A DNA stretch of 64,000 nucleotides from Albimonas marina (lineage in GTDB: Bacteria > Pseudomonadota > Alphaproteobacteria > Rhodobacterales > Rhodobacteraceae): positions 1 to 64,000 of the forward strand of contig NZ_JARHUC010000004.1 in assembly GCF_029223255.1 (NCBI RefSeq), read 5' to 3'. This document shows, in pieces, positions 52,889-61,327 of the stretch; the stretch's first letter is position 1, and the number at the start of each line of letters is the position of its first letter. The position numbers were made by a program, and so were the translations under genes. The notes beneath the pieces are model-generated. The model did not search any database, was not told the DNA's origin, and saw nothing but the letters and a program-made list of their open reading frames with translations.

Positions 52889-52953
52889 GCCCCGGACTTG
52901 ATCCGGGGCCTCCCGCGGCCGATGTGGCAGAGGCCCCGGATCCGGTCCGGGGC
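52889..52953. repeat. Pair of REP-like palindromes
   Basis: GCCCCGGA-CTTGA-TCCGGGGC (52889-52909) and CCCCGGA-TCCGG-TCCGGGG (52934-52952), 24 bp apart, between rdgB and hemW. A related element CCCGGG-TCAAG-CCCGGG lies at 55886. Short palindromes with a TCAAG centre are dispersed in many high-GC alphaproteobacteria. Confidence 0.65.
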
Positions 52954-52978
52954 GCCCCCAGCAGAGGCGTTGCCGCCC

Positions 52979-54178
52979 ATGACCCCGATCCCCGTCCCCA
53001 GCGCCGGGCGCGACGACCCGGCCGCCGCCGCCGACTGGCAGGCGGGGGGCTTCGGCGTCTACGTCCACTGGCCGTTCTGCCTGGCCAAGTGCCCCTACTG
53101 CGACTTCAACTCCCACGTCAGCCGCGAGGTGGACCAGGACGCCTGGCGGCGCTCGCTGCTGTCCGAGATGCGCGCGGCCCGCGAGCTGACCGGCCCCCGC
53201 CGCGCCCGCTCGATGTTCTTCGGCGGCGGCACGCCCAGCCTGATGCCCCCCGCCACCGTCGCCGCCCTGATCGAGGAGGCCGACCGCCTCTGGGGGTTCG
53301 AGCCGGACGCCGAGATCACGCTGGAGGCCAACCCCACCTCGATCGAGGCGGAGAACTTCCGCGGCTACGCCTCGGGCGGGGTCAACCGCGTCTCGATGGG
53401 CGCGCAGGCGCTGAACGACGCGGACCTGAAGAAGCTCGGCCGGATGCACACCGCCGCCGAGGCGCGCGCCGCCTTCGACGTCGCCCGCGCCGCCTTCGCC
53501 CGCGTCAGCTTCGACCTGATCTACGCCCGCCAGGACCAGACCCCCGCCCAGTGGGAGGCGGAGCTGGCCGAGGCGCTGGCCATGGCCATCGACCACCTGT
53601 CGCTCTACCAGCTGACCATCGAGGCCGGGACCCGCTTCGGCGACCTGCACGCCCGCGGCCGCCTGCGCGGCCTGCCCACCGACGACCGCGCCGCCGAGAT
53701 GTACGAGATCACCCAAGGCCTGACCGAGGCCGCCGGCCTGCCGGCCTACGAGATCTCGAACCACGCCCGCCCGGGCGCCGAGAGCCGCCACAACCTCGTC
53801 TACTGGCGCTATGGCGACTACGCCGGCGTCGGGCCGGGGGCGCATGGCCGGATCACCACGCCCGAAGCGCGGCTCGCCACCGAGACCCGCCGCGCCCCGA
53901 CCGCCTGGCTTTCGCAGGTCGCCGCCCAGGGCCACGACCTGAAGACCGCCCCCGTCGCCCCCGACGAGCAGGCCATCGAGTACCTGATGATGTGCCTGCG
54001 GCTGGTCGAGGGCGCGGACCTCGCCCGCTACGCCCGCCTCGCCGGGGCGCCCATCGCCGAGGCCCGGATCGCGGGCCTGGAGGCCGAGGGGCTGGTCGTG
54101 CGCGACGGCGATCGGCTGCGCGCCACCGCCCGCGGTCGGGCGCTGCTGGACGCGGTGCTGGCGGCCCTGCTGGCCTGA
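52979..54178 (+). CDS. hemW: HemW, radical-SAM haem chaperone
   Basis: 399 residues. HemW-type protein that uses SAM and a [4Fe-4S] cluster and delivers haem. Cluster motif CLAKCPYCDF near 39-48 (C-x3-C-x2-C), then FFGGGTPSLMPPATVAALIE near 80, the ITLEANPTSIEAENFRGYAS segment and GVGPGAHGRI near 285. A C-terminal HemN-like domain is present. ATG 52979. Confidence 0.92.
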   Translation: MTPIPVPSAGRDDPAAAADWQAGGFGVYVHWPFCLAKCPYCDFNSHVSREVDQDAWRRSLLSEMRAARELTGPRRARSMFFGGGTPSLMPPATVAALIEEADRLWGFEPDAEITLEANPTSIEAENFRGYASGGVNRVSMGAQALNDADLKKLGRMHTAAEARAAFDVARAAFARVSFDLIYARQDQTPAQWEAELAEALAMAIDHLSLYQLTIEAGTRFGDLHARGRLRGLPTDDRAAEMYEITQGLTEAAGLPAYEISNHARPGAESRHNLVYWRYGDYAGVGPGAHGRITTPEARLATETRRAPTAWLSQVAAQGHDLKTAPVAPDEQAIEYLMMCLRLVEGADLARYARLAGAPIAEARIAGLEAEGLVVRDGDRLRATARGRALLDAVLAALLA

Positions 54179-54299
54179 TCGCGCCGCGGACGTCGCGTCG
54201 CACGGCGCCCTGTGGCGAGGGCGCGCCGAATTTCATATGGTCCGGCGACAGTTCGCCCGCCGCAGCGGGCGCTTCGGCTCAGGGGAGAGCGCGGCCTAC

Positions 54300-55325
54300 A
54301 TGACCATCGAACTCGACGCGCCGGCGACCGCGCCGCGGGCGGACCTGTCCGCGAACCCGCTGGCCGCCCGCATCGCCGTCTCGACCGTCAACTACAAGGC
54401 CGCCGAGCTGGTCCTCGCGGGCCTGCCCGCCCTGCTGGCCGAGCTCGCCCGGTTCGAGGAAGGCGTCGCGATCGTGGTCGACAACGCCTCGCCCGGCGGC
54501 GACGGCGACCGGTTGGCGGCGGGGCTCGAGGCGATGGGCTCGCCGGAGGCCGTGCGCCTCGTCCGCTCCCCCGTCAACGGCGGCTTCGCGGCGGGCAACA
54601 ACCTCGCCTTCGCCGAGGCGAAGACGCTGGGCTGGGCGCCGGACGCGATCCTGCTTCTGAACCCCGACGCCGAGCTCCGCCCCGGCGCCATCGAGGAGAT
54701 GGTGCGCGTGATGTTCGCCCGTCCCAAGGTGGGCGTGGTCGGCGCGCGGCTGGAGAACGAGGACGGCTCCACCTGGATCGCCGCCCTGCACTTCCCCTCG
54801 GCCATGCGCGAGTTCTCGGGCGAGTTCGGGCTGGGCGTCGTCCAGCGCCGCTGGCCGATGCTGATCGAGGACACCGAGGTCCCGGTCCCCTGCGACTGGG
54901 TCTCGGGCGCGTGCATGATGATCAACGCCCGCCTGCTGGAGGCCCAGGGCCCGCTGGACGAGGCCTATTTCCTCTACTTCGAGGAGGTGGACTACCAGCT
55001 CCAGGCCCGCCGCGCGGGGTGGGAGATCTGGCATGTCCCCGGCGCCCAGGTGATGCATATCGAGGGCGCCTCGACCGGGATCGAGCACAACAAGGCCAAG
55101 GAAGGCCCGATGCCGGCCTACTGGTTCGACTCCTGGCGGCGATACTACACGAAGAACCACGGCGCGCCCTACGCGCGCGCCGCGGCCCTGGCCAAGATCA
55201 CGGGCATCGTGCTGGGCGACCTCCAGCGCCGCGTGCGAGGAAAGCCCGCGACCCGCCGCCCGCCCCGGTTCCTCGCCGATTTCGCCCGCGCCTGCCTTCT
55301 CGGCGGCGGACCCTCATCTTCGTAA
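54300..55325 (+). CDS. Family 2 glycosyltransferase
   Basis: 341 residues. GT-A fold glycosyltransferase of the rhamnosyltransferase/WcaA-like group: VSTVNYKAAELVLAGL near 26-41, IVVDNASPGGDGDRLAAGLE near 59, NGGFAAGNNLAF near 97, LLLNPDAELRPGAIEEMV (D-x-D equivalent) and WVSGACMMINARLLEAQGPL near 200 with FYFEEVD. Sugar donor and acceptor unknown. The ATG 54300 follows AGGGGAG. Downstream is a decayed serine acetyltransferase. Confidence 0.9.
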   Translation: MTIELDAPATAPRADLSANPLAARIAVSTVNYKAAELVLAGLPALLAELARFEEGVAIVVDNASPGGDGDRLAAGLEAMGSPEAVRLVRSPVNGGFAAGNNLAFAEAKTLGWAPDAILLLNPDAELRPGAIEEMVRVMFARPKVGVVGARLENEDGSTWIAALHFPSAMREFSGEFGLGVVQRRWPMLIEDTEVPVPCDWVSGACMMINARLLEAQGPLDEAYFLYFEEVDYQLQARRAGWEIWHVPGAQVMHIEGASTGIEHNKAKEGPMPAYWFDSWRRYYTKNHGAPYARAAALAKITGIVLGDLQRRVRGKPATRRPPRFLADFARACLLGGGPSSS

Positions 55326-55788
55326 ACCCGTCCGGCCTCTCCTTCCGGGCGCTGGTGCGCGAGGATCTGGCGACCCACGACGGGGACCTGTTCGCGCAGG
55401 GCTTCTGGGCGGTGTTCCGGTGCCGCTTCGGCAACTGGCGCAGGTGATCGGGGGGATCGAGCTGCCCTATTCGATCCCCTTGGGCCGGCGCGTGAAGTTC
55501 GAGCATTTCGGGGGCATCGTGATCTCGGCCCGCCGGATCGGCGACGACGTGATGCTGCGGCAGAACACGACGCTGGGGATCGCGGATCTCGACGACCTGA
55601 ACGCCCGCCCCACGCTGGGCAACCGGGTGCAGGTGGGGGTGGGCGCGGTGATCATCGGCGACGTGACGGTGGGCGACGACGCGGTGATCGGCGCCAACGC
55701 CGTGGTCGCCCGCGACGTCCCCCCGGGCGACGTGGCCGTCGGCGTCCCTGCCCGCAGCCGCCCGCGCAAGGGATTCTCCCAGGCCTGA
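55307..55788 (+). pseudogene. Serine acetyltransferase-like gene, frameshift and deletion
   Basis: The first frame reads IFVNPSGLSFRALVREDLAT, then HDGDLFAQGFWAVFRCRFGN and WRR, then a stop at 55447. A second frame continues GGIELPYSIPLGRRVKFEHF with left-handed β-helix hexapeptides (IGDDVMLRQNTTLGIADL, VGVGAVIIGDVTVGDDAVIG), ending VAVGVPARSRPRKG. In intact relatives about 25-30 residues separate these two parts; here they are joined out of frame. No start codon is seen either. An O-acetyl-serine role in surface polysaccharide or cysteine synthesis would be expected for the intact gene. Confidence 0.75.
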
Positions 55789-55885
55789 GCCGATGCGCGC
55801 CCGGCCGTGCCGCAGGGGCGGCCGGAAGGGTGGTCAGGCGGTGGCGCCGCCTTTCGCCCACCGCGGCGGGCGGCGCGCACGAGGT

Positions 55886-55902
55886 CCCGGGTCAAGCCCG
55901 GG
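55886..55902. repeat. REP-like palindrome
   Basis: CCCGGG-TCAAG-CCCGGG, related to the pair at 52889-52952. Confidence 0.5.
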
Positions 55903-55936
55903 GCGCCTTCGGGTCGCGATGGCGGCGCGCCGTTCC

Positions 55937-56110
55937 TCAGTGGCAGTGGTAGGGCTGGGAGCCCGCATGGCAGCACTGGCCGGGAGGCGAGCTCTTGCGG
56001 CAGCCGCCGGCGTGGGCGAGCTCCGAGGCCTGCGAGGTCGTCGTGGCGGCGGGAGCCGACGGCGAAGCCGGGGCGCCGGCCGCAAGGGCGGCGACGAGCA
56101 AATTCATCAT
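55937..56110 (-). CDS. Small secreted YHYH-like protein
   Basis: 57 residues. A hydrophobic signal at 1-20 (MMNLLVAALAAGAPASPSAP) is followed by a Thr/Ser stretch and the C-terminal motif GGCRKSSPPGQCCHAGSQPY then HCH. Four Cys and three His suggest a bound metal or disulfides; similar ends occur in YHYH-domain secreted proteins. Two ATG codons (56110, 56107). No partner gene obvious. Confidence 0.6.
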   Translation of the reverse strand: MMNLLVAALAAGAPASPSAPAATTTSQASELAHAGGCRKSSPPGQCCHAGSQPYHCH

Positions 56111-56181
56111 CGGGCGATCCTGTTCCGTTCAATCTCGTTCAGAAGTGTTAACGGATCGCGCGGCGTCAAGCGAGCCCCGCC

Positions 56182-56649
56182 TCAGCGCCCCTGCGCCTCC
56201 ACCCGGTCCAGCAGCCCCGCCACCGCGGCCTCCAGCAGGTCGAGCACGTGGTCGAAGCCCTGCGGGCCGCCGTAGTAGGGGTCCGGCACCTCGCGCTCGG
56301 GCAGGTGGGGGGCGTGGGAGAGCATCAGGCTCAGCTCGGCGCGGGCGTCGGCGGGGCGGGCGCGCTGGAGGGCGGCGAGGTTGTCCTCGTCCATCGCCAG
56401 CACGTGGTCGAAGTCGGCGAAGTCCGCGCGGCGGACCTGGCGGGCGCGCAGGGACGAGAGGTCGTAGCCCCGGCGCAGGGCGGCCTCGCGCATCCGCGGA
56501 TCCGGGGCCTCGCCCGCGTGCCAGCCGCCGGTGCCGGCGCTGTCGATCTCGACGCTCAGGCCGCGGGCTTCGGCCATGGCGCGGGCCACGCCCTCGGCGG
56601 CGGGGGAGCGGCAGATGTTGCCGAGGCAGACGAAGAGCAGGCGGGTCAT
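56182..56649 (-). CDS. Low-molecular-weight protein tyrosine phosphatase
   Basis: 155 residues. Catalytic P-loop CLGNICRSPAAEG near 8-20 (Cys nucleophile, Arg). The general-acid Asp is in VPDPYYGG near 120-127. The motif SAGTGGWHAGEAPDPRM near 37 is typical. Complete length. Confidence 0.95.
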   Translation of the reverse strand: MTRLLFVCLGNICRSPAAEGVARAMAEARGLSVEIDSAGTGGWHAGEAPDPRMREAALRRGYDLSSLRARQVRRADFADFDHVLAMDEDNLAALQRARPADARAELSLMLSHAPHLPEREVPDPYYGGPQGFDHVLDLLEAAVAGLLDRVEAQGR

Positions 56650-56744
56650 GGGGCCTCCGGTCCGGGATGGGCGCGGGGTTCCGCTGCCCCGTCGCCTCGT
56701 GCCACTGTCCCAGCCGAAGGGCGGAAACGAAAGGGGACGCGCCG

Positions 56745-57464
56745 ATGATGACGCCGCGCATCGTGATCCTGACGGGGGCCGGCATCTCGGCCGAGAGCGG
56801 GATGGGCACCTTCCGCGACGTGGGGGGCCTGTGGACGCAGGTGCGGCTCGAGGACGTGGCCACGCCCGAGGCCTTCGCCCGCGACCCGGTCATGGTGCTC
56901 GACTTCTACGACATGCGGAGGGAGCGGGCGGAGGCGGCCGAGCCCAACGCCGCCCATTTCGCGCTGGCACGCCTGCAGGCGAAGCGGCCGGGCGAGGTGC
57001 TGATCATCACCCAGAACGTCGACGGCCTGCACGAGAAGGCGGCCGAGGCCGAGGGCGCCGACCCCGCCGAGCTGATCCACATGCATGGCGAGTTCGCCAA
57101 CGGCCTCTGCGCCGGCTGCGGACATCGCTGGAAGTGGCCCGGCGGCAAGATGACGGTCGAGAGCCTGTGCCCCCGCTGCGCCAAGCCCCGGGTGCGTCCC
57201 GACGTGGTCTGGTTCGGCGAGATGCCCTACCGGATGGACGAGTGCTTCGCGGCGCTGGCGATGTGCGAGACGTTCGTGTCGATCGGCACCTCGGGCGCGG
57301 TCTACCCCGCCGCCGGCTTCGTGGCCGAGGCGCGCGGCAACGGCGCGCGGACGCTGGAGCTGAACCTCGAGCCCTCGGAAGGCGCCCACTATTTCCACGA
57401 GGCGCGCAACGGCCTCGCCTCGGAGATCGTGCCGGCCTGGGTGGACGAGGTGCTGGCGGGCTGA
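56745..57464 (+). CDS. cobB: NAD-dependent protein deacylase (sirtuin, CobB)
   Basis: 239 residues. Sirtuin core: ILTGAGISAESGMGTFRDVG near 7-26, TQNVDGLHEKA near 90, catalytic His in HMHGEF near 110, a zinc site C-x2-C ... C-x2-C (CAGCG and CPRC), VVWFGEMP, SIGTSGAVYPAA and LNLEPSE. A probable substrate-Tyr/Arg pair of class III (Y-x2-R: FYDMRRER) indicates desuccinylase-type. Start at 56745 (two ATG). Confidence 0.95.
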   Translation: MMTPRIVILTGAGISAESGMGTFRDVGGLWTQVRLEDVATPEAFARDPVMVLDFYDMRRERAEAAEPNAAHFALARLQAKRPGEVLIITQNVDGLHEKAAEAEGADPAELIHMHGEFANGLCAGCGHRWKWPGGKMTVESLCPRCAKPRVRPDVVWFGEMPYRMDECFAALAMCETFVSIGTSGAVYPAAGFVAEARGNGARTLELNLEPSEGAHYFHEARNGLASEIVPAWVDEVLAG

Positions 57465-57511
57465 GGGCCCGCGGGGTCCCCGACCGGAAAGCCGGGCGCC
57501 CGGCGGGGCGC

Positions 57512-57536
57512 CGACGCCCCGGGGGCCGGGGCGTCG
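57512..57536. terminator. Bidirectional hairpin between cobB and PCuAC
   Basis: CGACGCCCCGG (57512-57522), loop GGG, CCGGGGCGTCG (57526-57536), between two convergent genes. Confidence 0.6.
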
Positions 57537-57569
57537 CGGAGACGGGCCGGGATTGCGCCCGGCGCGGCC

Positions 57570-58049
57570 TCAGTTGGTGGGCTTCATCGTCCCGTGGTTC
57601 ATCTTGCCGTGGTCCATGGCGGGCATGTCCTGGCGCTCGTTGTCCACGGGGATCTCGACGTCGAGCGTGTCGCCGTCGTCGAAGACCAGCGTCACCGCGA
57701 TCACGTCGCCCTGCTTCAGGGGCTCATGCACGCCCATCATCATCACGTGGTCGCCGCCGCGCTGCAGGCGATGCTCGCCATGGGCGGGGATCTCCATCGC
57801 CTCGACCTGGCGCATCTTGGCGATGCCGTCCTGCATGACGTGGGTGTGCAGCTCGACCTTGCTCGCGACGTCGGAGCGGGCGTCGACCAGCTTCACCGGC
57901 GCGTCGCCGTGGTTGACCAGCACCAGGAAGGCGCCGGCGACCTTGGGGTTGGCCGAACGGGCGTAGGCGTCGGCGACGCTCACGTCGGCGGCGAGCGCGG
58001 GGAAGGCGAAGAGGGCGGCGAGGGCCGCGGCGGAAAGGGTGCGGGTCAT
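57570..58049 (-). CDS. PCuAC periplasmic copper chaperone
   Basis: 159 residues. Delivers Cu(I) to the CuA site of cytochrome oxidase and related enzymes. Signal peptide 1-20. The H-x-M and M-x-M copper motif is in VELHTHVMQDGIAKMRQVEA near 66-85 and HVMMMGVHEPLKQGD near 101. A His/Met tail (MPAMDHGKMNHGTMKPTN) is present, as in other PCuAC proteins with a C-terminal extension. ATG 58049. The neighbour is a DUF2946-like gene 41 bp upstream on the same strand. Confidence 0.92.
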   Translation of the reverse strand: MTRTLSAAALAALFAFPALAADVSVADAYARSANPKVAGAFLVLVNHGDAPVKLVDARSDVASKVELHTHVMQDGIAKMRQVEAMEIPAHGEHRLQRGGDHVMMMGVHEPLKQGDVIAVTLVFDDGDTLDVEIPVDNERQDMPAMDHGKMNHGTMKPTN

Positions 58050-58090
58050 GTCCGACTCCTGGGTCCGGGATCTGGAAGGGATCTGGGGCG

Positions 58091-58468
58091 TCAGGAGGCG
58101 GAGGGCGGGTCCCGGGCGCAGGCCGAGGGGCCGGCCAGGCCGTCGCCCGCGGGGGCGTCGGCGAGGGGCTCGACCGCGGAGGAGTCGAGGCTGCGGCCCG
58201 GCGCCTGGGCGGCGGGCTCGGGCAGGGCGATTGGGGCGAGGCAGCAGTCGAGGCAGCCGAGATGCGAGGTCCCGTGGGGGTCCGCAGGCTCGCTCGCCGG
58301 ATCGAGGGGGGCGCCGTCGGGGCCCAGCGTGATCGTGCCGCCGGAGCACAGGTGCAGCTCCATCCCCGGCGCGGCCGCGCCGGGCGCGGCGAAGGGCGCC
58401 GCGCGCAGGGCCACGCCCTGCAGCGCCAGCACGAGGGCCAGAAGGCCGATGAGCGCGCCCCGGAACAT
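58091..58468 (-). CDS. DUF2946-like exported Cys-rich protein
   Basis: 125 residues. An N-terminal hydrophobic signal (FRGALIGLLALVLALQGVAL) is followed by a Cys motif, HLCSGGTITLGPDGAP near 40-55 and HLGCLDCCLAP near 70-80, resembling DUF2946 proteins found by copper genes. Probable periplasmic metal-related protein. Same strand and close to PCuAC, likely cotranscribed. Confidence 0.72.
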   Translation of the reverse strand: MFRGALIGLLALVLALQGVALRAAPFAAPGAAAPGMELHLCSGGTITLGPDGAPLDPASEPADPHGTSHLGCLDCCLAPIALPEPAAQAPGRSLDSSAVEPLADAPAGDGLAGPSACARDPPSAS

Positions 58469-58945
58469 GGCGGCTGTCTAGCCGGTTCGGGGCCGCGAGG
58501 TAAGGGCCGCGGCGCCGCATGGGGCGGCCGGGCGCCGCGCCCCGCGCCCGCCCGTGGGCGGCCGCGCGCCCGCGGCGCAGGGCCGGCGACGGCGCGGGTG
58601 GCGGGGGGCCGCCCAGGGCGCGGGCCGTGCGAGGCGGCCGGGAATCGGGGGGGAGGGGCAGGCCTCGCGGAGGCGGGCGCGCCGGGCCGCCGGGGCGTGC
58701 GTCGGGGGACGCCTGCGTCGGGCGAGGGGCCGCGCGAGTCGCGACGGAGGCGGGCGAACGGATGCGCAGGTTGCGCCGGAGACGGGCGAGCCGACCTCCC
58801 CGCGTCCCCGCGGCGCCTCTCCCGCGGGTCAGTCGCCGTCCGTCCCGCGCTCTTGGCGCCGCGGAGCGGACATGCGAAAGCCCGGCCCCGGATCGTCCGG
58901 GGCCGGGCTTTCGGCGTCGACCGGCGCGCGGGCCGGGCGGACGGC
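58469..58945. other. 477 bp gap holding the rpmB terminator
   Basis: Very GC-rich, no gene seen. Includes the hairpin at 58876-58912. Confidence 0.5.
58876..58912 (-). terminator. Terminator of rpmB
   Basis: GAAAGCCCGGCCCCGGA (58876-58892), loop TCG, TCCGGGGCCGGGCTTTC (58896-58912): a perfect 17-bp stem 33 bp after the rpmB stop. Confidence 0.75.
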
Positions 58946-59233
58946 TCAGGCGGCGGCCTGGGCCTTCTCGATGTCGCGCTTGACCTTCAGGGCCTTCGGC
59001 GACAGCTCGCCGTCCTTCGCCTTGGCGAGGAACGCGTCGAGACCGCCGCGGTGGTCCACCGTGCGCATGGCCGAGGCCGAGATCCGGAACCGGAACGACC
59101 GGCCGAGCGTCTCGCTCTGCAGGGTCACCTGGTTCAGGTTCGGCAGGAAGCGCCGGTTGGTCTTGATGTTGGAGTGGCTCACGTTGTGGCCGGTCAGCAC
59201 GCCCTTGCCGGACAGCTCGCAGCGACGGGACAT
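58946..59233 (-). CDS. rpmB: 50S ribosomal protein L28
   Basis: 95 residues. L28 signature [20 protein letters not shown] at the start, then [19 protein letters not shown] and [20 protein letters not shown]. Complete. An AAGGACGG ribosome site precedes the ATG at 59233. Confidence 0.98.
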   Translation of the reverse strand: MSRRCELSGKGVLTGHNVSHSNIKTNRRFLPNLNQVTLQSETLGRSFRFRISASAMRTVDHRGGLDAFLAKAKDGELSPKALKVKRDIEKAQAAA

Positions 59234-59593
59234 CGTTTTCCGTCCTTGTTTCAAGTGCACGCAGGGGCGCGCGGACCTGTCCCGCGCCGCGCCCGAATTC
59301 GAGGCGCGTTCCATATCGAGTCGCGGGCGGGGCGTCAACCGGCGCCGGCGGGATCGGCCCCGCGCGGAGGCGCTCCGCGGCGCCCGGCGAGCGCTCCGGC
59401 CGGGGCCTTGTCGCGCGCCTCCCGGCGCGCATGCGCCGTGACGGCGGCGACACGGCGACGTGAAACCGTTCATGAACCTTTGCGTGTCTCTTGTTCCGCA
59501 AGGGCTTTCCGGCGAAGCCGGTCCCAGACCCGTTCGGTTCGCGGCGCCGGCCGCGCTTCCTTGATTTCACTCCTGGCGCCCGGACCCCGCGCG
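59234..59593. other. 360 bp between rpmB and the RTX protease
   Basis: Divergent promoter region for both genes. A short palindrome GTTCATGAAC at 59468 is visible. No gene recognised. Confidence 0.45.
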
Positions 59594-61204
59594 ATGCCGA
59601 AGCTCGGACGATTCCACAGCAATCCGCTCGATTCGATCGACTGGGGCACCCGCGTGCGCACCAACGACGTCGCGGTCTATTTCGCCGAGCGCGGCGAGAC
59701 CTTCGCCCGAACCACGTCCGAGGGCTGGTCGGCCTACGAGAAATCCCGCGCCATGGCGGCGCTGGAGATCTATTCCGAGGTCGCGGACCTGCGCTTCCAC
59801 GAGGTCTCGCGCCCCGGCAAGGCCGACTTCAAGCTCGTGCTGGACGACTTCGGCTCCCGCAACAACCTGGGCTGGTTCCTGCCGCCCAAGGAGACCCGCG
59901 CCGGCGTCGGCGCCTTCAACTCCAACGGCGCCGGCTGGAACCCCGAGGCGGGCGAGCGCAGCGGGCTCGAGACCGGGGGCCTGGGCTTCGAGACGCTGGT
60001 GCACGAGTTCGGCCACGGCCTCGGCCTCGCCCACCCCCACGACCGGGGCGGCCGCTCGGAGCTGATGAAGGGCGTGCGCAAGCCCTTCGACGACTACGGC
60101 CGGCTGGGGCTCAACAAGTCCGTCTTCACGGTGATGAGCTACAACCAGGGCGGCCCCGACGGCGACGGCGGCGTGGGCATCCGCAACGCCTGGGGCAAGA
60201 TGGCGGGGCCCGGCGCGCTCGACATCGCGGTGCTGCAGGCGAAATACGGGGCGAACGAGACGACGGCCGCGGGCGACGACGTCTACCGGCTGCCGCACTG
60301 GCAGCAGCGCGGCACCTATTTCCAGACGATCTGGGACACCGGCGGGGTGGACGAGCTGCGCCAGAACGGCGGGCTGGGCGCGACGCTCGACCTGCGCGCG
60401 GCGACGCTGAAGGGCGACGCGGCGGGGGGCTTCGTCTCCTCCGCCCGCTTCTCGCCCGGCGGCAGGACCATCGCCGAGGGCGTGGTGATCGAGAACGCGA
60501 CCGGCGGCGCCGGAAACGACGTGATCGTGGGCAACGCGGCCGACAACGTGCTGCGCGGGCGCGGCGGGCGCGACGCCATCGACGGCGACGCCGGGCGCGA
60601 CGCGCTGGGCGGCGGCGGCGGCGCCGACACGCTCTACGGCGGGCGCGGCGCGGATGCGCTGACCGGCGGCGCGGGCGCGGATTCGGTGCAGGCCGGCGAG
60701 GGCCGCGACCGGGTGAAGGGCGGCGGGGGGAGCGACGATCTGTCGGGCGACGGCGGCGACGACGCGATCCGCGGCGGCGGCGGCGCGGACCTGGTCCTGG
60801 GCGGCGAGGGCGACGATTCGCTTTCGGGCGGCGCCGGGGCCGACGAGATCCTGGGCGACGCCGGCCGCGATTCGCTCGACGGCGGCGCCGGGGCGGACGC
60901 GCTCCACGGCGGCGGCGGGGCCGACGTCATCGGCGGCGGCGCGGGCGCGGACCGGATGTGGGGCGACGCGGGCGCCGACCGCTTCGTCTTCGATCGCGCG
61001 CCCCAGGGCGACCGGATCATGGACTTCGAGGTCGGGGTCGACGTCGTCGACCTCTCCGGGGCCGGCTATGCGCCCGAGGACCTGACCCTCGTCGACCGGG
61101 GCGAGGGCCGCCTGCGGGTGCGCTTCGACGACGGCGGCCTGCTCGACCTGCGCCACGACGGCGGCCCGGACGCGCCGACGCTCGACGACTTCCTCTTCGC
61201 CTGA
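59594..61204 (+). CDS. RTX metalloprotease (serralysin-like, M10)
   Basis: 536 residues. Zinc peptidase domain with HEFGHGLGLAHPHD near 137-150 and a Met-turn in SVFTVMSYNQGG near 177. A C-terminal Ca2+-binding RTX block follows at about 305-460 with nonapeptides GGxGxDxLx (e.g. GGGGADTLYGGRGADALTGG), ending in a β-roll cap with DRFVFDRAPQGDRIMDFEVG. Such proteins leave the cell by type I secretion; no transporter gene is adjacent. ATG 59594; the N-terminus MPKLGRFHSNPLD is typical for serralysin propeptides. Confidence 0.9.
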   Translation: MPKLGRFHSNPLDSIDWGTRVRTNDVAVYFAERGETFARTTSEGWSAYEKSRAMAALEIYSEVADLRFHEVSRPGKADFKLVLDDFGSRNNLGWFLPPKETRAGVGAFNSNGAGWNPEAGERSGLETGGLGFETLVHEFGHGLGLAHPHDRGGRSELMKGVRKPFDDYGRLGLNKSVFTVMSYNQGGPDGDGGVGIRNAWGKMAGPGALDIAVLQAKYGANETTAAGDDVYRLPHWQQRGTYFQTIWDTGGVDELRQNGGLGATLDLRAATLKGDAAGGFVSSARFSPGGRTIAEGVVIENATGGAGNDVIVGNAADNVLRGRGGRDAIDGDAGRDALGGGGGADTLYGGRGADALTGGAGADSVQAGEGRDRVKGGGGSDDLSGDGGDDAIRGGGGADLVLGGEGDDSLSGGAGADEILGDAGRDSLDGGAGADALHGGGGADVIGGGAGADRMWGDAGADRFVFDRAPQGDRIMDFEVGVDVVDLSGAGYAPEDLTLVDRGEGRLRVRFDDGGLLDLRHDGGPDAPTLDDFLFA

Positions 61205-61231
61205 CCGGGCCGCCACGGGCGGGCGTGCGGC

Positions 61232-61267
61232 GCGGGCGCTCCCGCGGCCGCCTGCGGGAGCGCCCGC
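61232..61267. terminator. Terminator between RTX protease and meaB
   Basis: GCGGGCGCTCCCGC (61232-61245), 8-base loop, GCGGGAGCGCCCGC (61254-61267), followed by CTCTCT. Convergent genes on both sides. Confidence 0.7.
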
Positions 61268-61327
61268 CTCTCTGGAATCAGGCTATCCGGCGCGGCGGCC
61301 TCCCGCCCGGGGTCGAGCCCCTTGCGC

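Noticed and set aside
52898-52978. Longer start for hemW
   Set aside because: It would translate the REP-like palindrome; the ATG at 52979 gives the normal family N-terminus.
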